From the NCBI GenBank assembly GCA_964451935.1, contig CAYVKE010000096.1:1-12648 (forward strand): a DNA stretch of 12,648 nt. The letters are read 5' to 3'. Below the pieces are notes generated by a model. That model did not search any database. It saw nothing but the letters and a program-made list of their open reading frames with translations, and was not told where the DNA came from. The translations under genes and the position numbers were made by a program. Numbering within the stretch: the first letter of the stretch is position 1; the number at the start of each line of letters is the position of its first letter. Positions 6,966-12,648 of the stretch are shown piece by piece. The stretch comes from CALFXN01 sp964451935 (GTDB lineage: Bacteria; Synergistota; Synergistia; Synergistales; Aminobacteriaceae).

Positions 6966-8621
6966 TTGAAGTTCGGTCCGGAACTGGTTCATGCGTGGAA
7001 ATCGGCGATCAGAAAACGTTTTCGCGACAGACAGGTTACGAAGGCGGAAGCAGGCGCAGACTGGCTGGCAGTGCGATTCAGCGCGGATGAATGGTTGTTT
7101 TTCAGCTGGTCTTCCCAAGGTTCGGGCTGTTGCTGTATGGACGAGAAGTCCTTGAAACCGTTCATGCGCGAAAAGAAAAGACTTTCTCTTCAGGAATCCT
7201 TCAAAGCGCATATTTCGGGCGCACGACTTCGAGACGTCGACCAGATAGGAAAGGATCGCGTTTTGAATCTCCGCTTCGAGAAGACGCTCGGAGCAGGATT
7301 CATCCGTTCCTATTCGCTCTTCTTCGAATCCCTGGATCGCTTTGCGAATCTCGTCCTCTGCGACGAACGCAACCTCATCATCGACGCGGCCAAGATAGTT
7401 TCTCCCGGAACGAGAGAACGAACTATATTTCCCTCGTTTACGTATACGCCCCCGCTTCCGGTGCTCGGCGGAGAAAAGATTGAGGAAACGCTTTCACCCG
7501 AGAAGGTTGAAAGGCTGGCCGGCTTCAGCAAAACGCTGCGCTGCGCAGTGATGCAGGAATGGAACTCGCGGAGCCCTGAAGAGTGGGTTCATGCGTTTCG
7601 CGATACATACTCGGGAGACGAAGCAGGGTTGATTCTTCAGAATTTCGACGGAAAGCTCATATCGTTTCCCGTTCTTTTCAAAGGAGCCGTTCCGATCCGG
7701 GACCGCGATGCGCTTGATGCGTCCCTTCCATTTCTGTGTGCGCCGATAGAAAAGTGCATCCTGAACAGGGTGACGAAACAGATTCGCGCGCTGGTGGATC
7801 GGGAAAGACATCGAAAACAACGAGTCCTTGACGGGATGATCCACAGGGAGGAACTCGTCCGCAATGCCCCCGGATTCAAGATGTCCGGAGACGCGATTCT
7901 TGCGAATATGTCGTCGCTCCATAAAGGGATGGATATCGCAAAGGTTCCGTACTGGGACGAAAACGGCAATGAGACGGCGCTTTCGATCCCGCTCGATCCG
8001 ATGAAATCGCCGCAGGAGAACGCCTCCGCGTACTATGTTCGATATGCGCGCGCAAAAGGAGATCCTGCACGCGTCGCGCAGTCGATTGACGACATTCGCG
8101 AAAGCCTTCAGGAGCTGGATGAGCAGCTTGCGCTTCTCGATACGATAGACTCTTCGCAGCTATTGGAGATGGCGCTTGAAGATCTTCGCTCGTGGCTTTC
8201 GCCGAAATCAGGCGGTCATGGGAAACGAAAACGGAAGAAAACGAAAGAAACTCCGGCACTCAGACGAATTGAGCATGCGGGAGCCCGGATCTCCATAGGC
8301 CTTTCGGCAATAGGAAACAGAACCGTCACATTCGCCGAAGGGATTTCATCGGACCTGTGGCTCCACGCCCGCGACGTTCCCGGGTCGCACGTCATGTTGC
8401 GCGGTCTCCCGCTCGGGGAACAAGACGGGATAATCCGAACAGCGGCAAGCCTTGCCGCGTACTACAGCAAAGCCAGGACCTCGAACCCGGCTCAGGTCAT
8501 TGTTACCGAAAGAAGGTATGTTCGACCGATACCAGGAACAATCGCGCATGTTCGCTACAGGAATGAGCGGACGGTTCTCGTCAGTCCCTTTTATTGGAAA
8601 GAAGTTCTCGGAGCGCCGTGA
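6966..8621 (+). CDS. rqcH: RqcH, NFACT-family ribosome-associated quality control protein
   Basis: RqcH binds the split 50S subunit with a stalled peptidyl-tRNA and recruits Ala-tRNA to add alanine tails that mark the nascent chain for degradation. From the TTG start the protein is 551 aa, close to the family length. The NFACT-N domain includes the Asp-Arg pair at D97-R98 (GKDRVL), as in the residues needed by B. subtilis RqcH. The middle has the family signature of IPLDPMKSPQENA and YYVRYARAKGD (about residues 340-367), flanked by coiled-coil-like stretches. A basic linker (KRKRKKTK) precedes NFACT-R with DLWLHARDVPGSH. TTG is preferred because AAAGAGGTG lies 6-8 nt upstream; extending to the ATG at 6795 would run antisense through tRNA-Ala. 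The gene ends inside the convergent pseudouridine synthase gene. Older names include FbpA/fibronectin-binding protein. Confidence 0.93.
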   Translation: MKFGPELVHAWKSAIRKRFRDRQVTKAEAGADWLAVRFSADEWLFFSWSSQGSGCCCMDEKSLKPFMREKKRLSLQESFKAHISGARLRDVDQIGKDRVLNLRFEKTLGAGFIRSYSLFFESLDRFANLVLCDERNLIIDAAKIVSPGTRERTIFPSFTYTPPLPVLGGEKIEETLSPEKVERLAGFSKTLRCAVMQEWNSRSPEEWVHAFRDTYSGDEAGLILQNFDGKLISFPVLFKGAVPIRDRDALDASLPFLCAPIEKCILNRVTKQIRALVDRERHRKQRVLDGMIHREELVRNAPGFKMSGDAILANMSSLHKGMDIAKVPYWDENGNETALSIPLDPMKSPQENASAYYVRYARAKGDPARVAQSIDDIRESLQELDEQLALLDTIDSSQLLEMALEDLRSWLSPKSGGHGKRKRKKTKETPALRRIEHAGARISIGLSAIGNRTVTFAEGISSDLWLHARDVPGSHVMLRGLPLGEQDGIIRTAASLAAYYSKARTSNPAQVIVTERRYVRPIPGTIAHVRYRNERTVLVSPFYWKEVLGAP

Positions 8622-9576
8622 TGAAATCGGTCGGGAGCGGGCACAAAAACGACATCCGTTCTCCCGAAACCGGGTGCTCGAATGAAAGCCTCCATGAGTG
8701 CAGCAGGAGCCTTTCGTGTTCTTTCCCGAGAAGCGTTTCATTGCAATACAAATCGTCTCCGATGACGGGGTGGCCGATCGCCTTCATGTGGACGCGTATC
8801 TGATGCGTTCGCCCCGAATGGATCGAAACACGAAGAAGAGAGATCCGCCCCCGGCTCCACAGGACGCGGTACTGTGTTCGAGCAGGCTTCCCCTCATTCG
8901 TCACCGCCATGCAGACTCGATGTACCGGATCTCTGCCGATCGGGAGATCAATTGTCCCCGATTTCCTTTCCGGCGTTCCGCAGACGACAGCGAGATATTC
9001 CTTTCCGACGCTTCTCTCCCTGAATTGTTCCTGCAATCGAACCAGAGCGGTCTGCGAACGCGCGACGATGAGAAGGCCCGATGTCGCGCCGTCAAGCCTG
9101 TGTACGATCCCGGGCCGCAGAACGTTGCCGATGTTTCCGATATCGGGATACCGATGCAGAAGCCCATGCACGAGCGTTCCCGTCCAGTTTCCCGGGGCCG
9201 GATGAACGACGATTCCGGACGGCTTGGCTATGACGAGTATGTGGTCGTCTTCAAAAAGGACATCGAACGGAACATCTTCCGGAGTTATATCGGACGAACG
9301 CGGCGGAGGAATGGCGACGGAGATCTTCATCCCCGAAAAAACTCTTGCGGACTGTTTGACGGCATTCGCCCCGTCAATCCGAACGTTTCCGTTTCGCAAC
9401 AGATTCTGTACAAAGTTTCTGGAGAACCCAAGAATACGTGAGAGATAACGGTCTATCCTATCGTTTTCCGCGTCACGAACGACGATGTCGTCGCAAGAAA
9501 GAAACGGGAGGGAGGAAGATGCCCCTCCGCTCCCGTCGCACTCCTCTTCCGGAGAAAAAGAGAAATCACTCTTCAT
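8581..9576 (-). CDS. rluD: RluD/RluA-family large-subunit rRNA pseudouridine synthase
   Basis: The enzyme isomerises uridine to pseudouridine, probably in 23S rRNA helix 69 if it is a true RluD. The start ATG shares its A with the ileS stop (TAATG), so the 331-aa reading beginning MKSDFS is preferred over a longer one inside ileS. After an acidic, Ser/Gly-rich ~30-residue extension comes an S4 RNA-binding domain (about 35-90: RIDRYLSRIL, RNFVQNLLRNGNVRIDG). The catalytic domain has AKPSGIVVHP (117-126), HRLDGATSGLL (159-169) with catalytic Asp162, and SGRTHQIRVH further on. In many bacteria lspA sits between ileS and this gene; here it is absent. Assignment to RluD rather than RluA or RluC rests on the S4 domain and context. 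Confidence 0.9.
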   Translation of the reverse strand: MKSDFSFSPEEECDGSGGASSSLPFLSCDDIVVRDAENDRIDRYLSRILGFSRNFVQNLLRNGNVRIDGANAVKQSARVFSGMKISVAIPPPRSSDITPEDVPFDVLFEDDHILVIAKPSGIVVHPAPGNWTGTLVHGLLHRYPDIGNIGNVLRPGIVHRLDGATSGLLIVARSQTALVRLQEQFRERSVGKEYLAVVCGTPERKSGTIDLPIGRDPVHRVCMAVTNEGKPARTQYRVLWSRGRISLLRVSIHSGRTHQIRVHMKAIGHPVIGDDLYCNETLLGKEHERLLLHSWRLSFEHPVSGERMSFLCPLPTDFITALRELLSNKRD

Positions 9577-12359
9577 TATTTCGCAAGGACTGAAGAGCAC
9601 CGTATGCAGAGGCCGTTTTCATCGATCTCGTCGCTGTATTTCCAGCAACGGGGACATTTATGCCCCGTCGATCTTTCGACGAGGAGCGTCAGCCCGGTTT
9701 CTTCATCGACAATGGCAGCGGTCTTGTCCGGGATTGCATCGACCCAGCGGAACCCGGAAGTGATAAGAAACATCGCCCAATTCTCATCCGAAAAACGCTC
9801 CGCAGTTTCCTTGAATTTTCCTTTTTCTGCAATGATCGTCGCTTCGAGCGAATGACCTATCTTTCCTTCGCCGCGGATCTTTTCGAGCGCTTTGCTCATC
9901 GCTCCGCGAAGCAGAAGAACCTGTTCCCAAGGCGCCGAAAGGGATGCGTCCTCCCATTTCGGGTCGGCGACCGGCCAATCCGAAAGGAAGACGCTTTCGC
10001 ACAGGGCTCCGTCAATCGAGCGCATTGCCTGCCAGATCTCCTCGGTCGTGAAGCTGAGCACGGGTGAGAGCATTGTGGTGACGTTCTTCAGAACGTTCCA
10101 CATGACCGTCTGACAGCTTCTTCTTGTGAGCGACGCTTCTTTTTCCGCGTAGAGCCTGTCCTTGCTCGCGTCCAGGAAAAAGGAACTCAGTTCGTTGACG
10201 CAGAACTGATGGATAAGGAATGTCGGCACATGGAATTCGGCATCGTCGTATGCGACGCCAACCTTGCCGATGAGTTGTCCCAACCGTGACAGAAGCCAGC
10301 GATCCATCTCCGGCATATTCTCATACGGAACGGCGTCCCTTTTCGGATCGAACCCGCAGAGGTTCCCGAGGAGGAATCGCGCGGTATTTCGGATGCGACG
10401 GTACGACTCCGCCAGATTGGAGAGGATCGTTTCAGAGATGCGGATGTCGCCCCTGTAATCGGTCGAAGCCACCCAGAGCCGCAATATATCGGCTCCGTAT
10501 CTGTCGATGACTTCCTGCGGACGGACGACATTTCCGACGGATTTAGACATTTTGCGTCCTTCTCCGTCGACGATAAAGCCGTGCGTCAGAACGCTCTTGA
10601 AGGGCGGAGCGTCTCGCGTCGCAATCGAAGTAAGAAGAGACGTCTGGAACCATCCGCGGTGCTGGTCGCTTCCCTCGAGGTAGAGTTCGGCGGGCCAATG
10701 CAGTTCTTTCCGGGTCTCGAGGACCGCTATATGACTGACGCCCGAATCAAACCAGACATCCATGATATCCGTATTTTTCTGCAGGTGTTTTCCGTTGCAT
10801 TCAGGACAATACGCCAGATCTCCGAGCAGGTATTCCGGAGTCTCCTTCCACCAGATCGAACTCCCCTGCCGCCGAACGTTTTCCTGTACACGGCGAATCC
10901 GGTCCGGTGTGAGAACAGCGGCTCCGCAATCCGAACAGGTAAACGACGGGATAGGGATGCCCCAGACCCTCTGGCGGCTGATGCACCAGTCGGACCGGTC
11001 ACGAACCATGTTATAGATTCTGTCTTTACCCCATTCCGGAACCCAAGTTACGTCGTTGTCGATTGCGGATAGAGCTTTTTGACGAAAGTCCGAAACTTTC
11101 ACGAACCATTGCTTCGTCGATCTGAAGATTACCGGCTTCTTGCATCTCCAGCAGTGAGGGTATGAGTGATTGATAGACGCCATGCCGAGAAGCCGGCCGT
11201 TCGTACGCAGCGTATCCAGAACCTTTTTCGCGCCGTCGTCAAGGGATAGTCCTCCGACAAGCTGAGTCTCGGGAACGAACATGCCCGAATCGTCGACGGG
11301 ATTATAGACTTCAATTCCGTACCGGATGCCCGTCTCGTAATCTTCAACGCCGTGCCCCGGAGCGGTATGAACGCATCCCGTCCCGGAATCGAGTTCCACG
11401 TAATCCGCGAGGACGATCGGCGTCTTGCGTTCTTCATAGAAAGGATGGACGGCCTGAAGTCCTTCCAGCTCGCTTCCCTTGACGGAGAGGATTATATCCG
11501 AAAGGTCCAGTCCGGTTGCACGGGACAAAGACTCGGAAAGGTTTTTCGCAAAAAGAAATACGTTGTTTCCCGATCTGGCGAAAACATATTCATACCCCGG
11601 CCCCACTGCGACGGCCATACTGGCGGGAAGCGTCCACGGCGTTGTCGTCCAGACAATGACGTTCACATTTTCGTTTTGAAGTTGCGGGAAACGCTCCGCA
11701 GCTGCAGGAATGGAATACGAAACGTATACCGACGGGGATTTTTCGTCCCAGTATTCGATTTCAGCCGCAGCCAGAGCGGTCTGACAATCCACGCACCAGA
11801 ACACCGGTTTTTCGCCTCTATAGACGAGGCCCTTTTCCACCATATCGGCGAAAGCGCCGAGCTGAGCGGCTTCATATTCGGGGAAGAGGGTCATGTATGG
11901 GTTTTCCCAATCGCCGAATACGCCGAGACGGATGAATTCGGCGCGCTGGATATCGCGGTATTTGAGGGCATACTCAGTGCATTGTTTTCGAAGCTCTACG
12001 GGGTCAACATCGTCTTTCGAGAGTCCTTCCGATTTCAGAACGTGCAGTTCAATGGGCAAACCATGCGTATCCCACCCGGGGACATACGGAGAATAGTACC
12101 CTCTGAGCGTTTTGTATTTAGGGAACAGATCTTTCAGGATTTTGTTGAAAGCCGTTCCAATATGAATGTTCCCGTTCGCATAGGGAGGACCGTCGTGAAG
12201 AATGTACGGAGGGTTCCCCTTTCTTTGTGAAACCATCTTTGCATATATTTCGTTCTCTTTCCAGAACGCAAGAAACTCCGGTTCGCGCTTCGCAAGGTTC
12301 GCTTTCATGGGAAAGGAAGTTTCCGGAAGGTTTAATGTTTTTTTGTAATCATCCGCCAT
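9576..12359 (-). CDS. ileS: Isoleucyl-tRNA synthetase
   Basis: IleS charges tRNA-Ile with isoleucine in the cytoplasm. The 927-aa protein starts at MADDYKKTLNLPET, chosen because AAAGGCGGGA lies just upstream; a longer GTG reading from 12422 would run through the terminator hairpin. The HIGH motif is HIGT (66-69), in PPYANGNIHIGTA. The editing (CP1) domain shows TTTPWTLP (238-245) and GTGCVHTAPGHG (326-337). The second signature is KMSKS at 603-607. Cys pairs occur at 189/192, 403/406, 475/478 and 518/521, and the C-terminal zinc finger is CPRC (902-905) with CIRC (918-921). This complete zinc set is typical of bacterial-type IleS. Its stop overlaps the start of the next gene, so the two should be co-translated. 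The leader suggests transcription attenuation. Confidence 0.97.
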   Translation of the reverse strand: MADDYKKTLNLPETSFPMKANLAKREPEFLAFWKENEIYAKMVSQRKGNPPYILHDGPPYANGNIHIGTAFNKILKDLFPKYKTLRGYYSPYVPGWDTHGLPIELHVLKSEGLSKDDVDPVELRKQCTEYALKYRDIQRAEFIRLGVFGDWENPYMTLFPEYEAAQLGAFADMVEKGLVYRGEKPVFWCVDCQTALAAAEIEYWDEKSPSVYVSYSIPAAAERFPQLQNENVNVIVWTTTPWTLPASMAVAVGPGYEYVFARSGNNVFLFAKNLSESLSRATGLDLSDIILSVKGSELEGLQAVHPFYEERKTPIVLADYVELDSGTGCVHTAPGHGVEDYETGIRYGIEVYNPVDDSGMFVPETQLVGGLSLDDGAKKVLDTLRTNGRLLGMASINHSYPHCWRCKKPVIFRSTKQWFVKVSDFRQKALSAIDNDVTWVPEWGKDRIYNMVRDRSDWCISRQRVWGIPIPSFTCSDCGAAVLTPDRIRRVQENVRRQGSSIWWKETPEYLLGDLAYCPECNGKHLQKNTDIMDVWFDSGVSHIAVLETRKELHWPAELYLEGSDQHRGWFQTSLLTSIATRDAPPFKSVLTHGFIVDGEGRKMSKSVGNVVRPQEVIDRYGADILRLWVASTDYRGDIRISETILSNLAESYRRIRNTARFLLGNLCGFDPKRDAVPYENMPEMDRWLLSRLGQLIGKVGVAYDDAEFHVPTFLIHQFCVNELSSFFLDASKDRLYAEKEASLTRRSCQTVMWNVLKNVTTMLSPVLSFTTEEIWQAMRSIDGALCESVFLSDWPVADPKWEDASLSAPWEQVLLLRGAMSKALEKIRGEGKIGHSLEATIIAEKGKFKETAERFSDENWAMFLITSGFRWVDAIPDKTAAIVDEETGLTLLVERSTGHKCPRCWKYSDEIDENGLCIRCSSVLAK

Positions 12360-12383
12360 GATATCCCGCCTTTCTCGGATAGG

Positions 12384-12413
12384 AAAAATGCCGTCCTGCA
12401 GAAGCAGGACGGC
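12384..12413 (-). terminator. Intrinsic terminator/attenuator hairpin in the ileS leader
   Basis: A perfect 10-bp stem, GCCGTCCTGC (12390-12399) with GCAGGACGGC (12404-12413), has a 4-nt loop and on the minus strand is followed by ATTTTTCC. It ends only 24 nt before the ileS ATG, leaving no room for a promoter downstream of it. ileS transcripts must therefore read through it. The T-box consensus AGGGTGG-N-ACCGCG is absent, so if this is attenuation the sensor is something else. It could also simply end the tRNA-Arg transcript with partial leakage. Confidence 0.75.
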
Positions 12414-12565
12414 CGATTTCACGAAGACTATCTATTCCGGCGCTATCTGCGGAAGATCAGAAACGGATACGAAACTTCCGCCAACATCCCAAATATATTT
12501 TATATAAAATAGACGGAATATTACAATGTATAATTCGACCAAAGATAATAAATATCCGCGGAAAA
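12414..12565 (-). promoter_or_regulatory. AT-rich spacer with candidate ileS promoter and structured leader
   Basis: Between tRNA-Arg and the attenuator, the minus strand carries a candidate promoter of TTGTAA (-35) with TATAAA 16 nt or TAAAAT 18 nt downstream, around 12500-12526. Next is a hairpin with a perfect 7-bp stem (12475-12481 with 12449-12455, loop 19 nt). CGGAATA at 12433-12439 (minus sense) can also pair with TATTCCG at 12514-12520, but only if transcription starts further upstream. A 14-codon open frame (MLAEVSYPFLIFRR) starts at about 12487 without a good ribosome binding site. No known riboswitch class is recognised. Confidence 0.4.
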
Positions 12566-12641
12566 TGGCGAGCCTGGCCAGATTCGAACTGGCGACCTAC
12601 GGCTTAGGAGGCCGTCGCTCTATCCTCTGAGCTACAGGCCC
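12566..12641 (-). tRNA. tRNA-Arg (anticodon CCU)
   Basis: The acceptor stem GGGCCTG/CAGGCTC has one G:U pair and is followed by discriminator G and encoded CCA. The anticodon stem ACGGC/GCCGT encloses CTCCTAA. It reads AGG and is the third Arg isoacceptor in the window. It lies upstream of, and on the same strand as, ileS. Confidence 0.95.
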
Positions 12642-12648
12642 GCGGAAA

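Noticed and set aside
12414..12565. T-box riboswitch upstream of ileS
   Set aside because: The conserved antiterminator sequence and a specifier-loop arrangement are not present, although a terminator hairpin is.

Overview
The window is a piece of bacterial chromosome, probably from a strict anaerobe. It has about half GC, Shine-Dalgarno-led genes, tRNA genes with encoded CCA ends and a bacterial IleS. The cluster at positions 1-5830 is the kind found in selenium-dependent molybdenum hydroxylase loci of anaerobes. The phylum cannot be fixed from the sequence alone; Synergistota is my best guess, mainly from general resemblance of IleS. Apart from rqcH, everything is on the minus strand, so the minus-strand order runs from high to low coordinates.

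Region 1 (positions 1-5830, minus) is a molybdenum hydroxylase locus. A MobA/MocA-like nucleotidyltransferase fused to an HD phosphohydrolase domain comes first. Then follow the FAD-binding subunit, the [2Fe-2S] subunit and the molybdopterin-binding subunit, packed with a 4-nt gap and an 8-nt overlap. Last is ssnA, which runs off the window edge. The three subunits form one xanthine dehydrogenase-type enzyme. The fusion protein probably serves cofactor maturation. SsnA is an amidohydrolase that often accompanies such enzymes and may act on the same purine-type substrates.

Region 2 (5934-6871, minus) is an array of nine tRNA genes, in transcription order Ala(CGC), Pro(UGG), Gly(UCC), Arg(UCU), His(GUG), Arg(UCG), Lys(CUU), Lys(CUU), Leu(UAG). 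The two Lys genes are identical and a hairpin terminator lies between them. A near-consensus promoter (TTGACA-17-TACAAT) stands just upstream of tRNA-Ala. 

Region 3 (6872-8621, plus) is rqcH, the NFACT-family ribosome quality control factor that adds alanine tails. Its promoter is divergent from the tRNA promoter and the two -35 boxes share five base pairs. The real start is probably TTG at 6966, because the in-frame ATG at 6939 overlaps the -10 box.

Region 4 (8581-12641, minus) holds tRNA-Arg(CCU), an ileS leader with a strong terminator hairpin just before the ileS ribosome binding site, ileS, and an RluD-type pseudouridine synthase whose ATG overlaps the ileS stop. The pseudouridine synthase and rqcH converge and overlap by 41 bp. 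Regions 2-4 therefore form a translation neighbourhood (tRNAs, tRNA charging, rRNA modification, stalled-ribosome rescue) beside a redox-enzyme operon. The points most worth a second look are the rqcH/tRNA-Ala shared promoter, the ileS attenuator and the nucleotidyltransferase-HD fusion.
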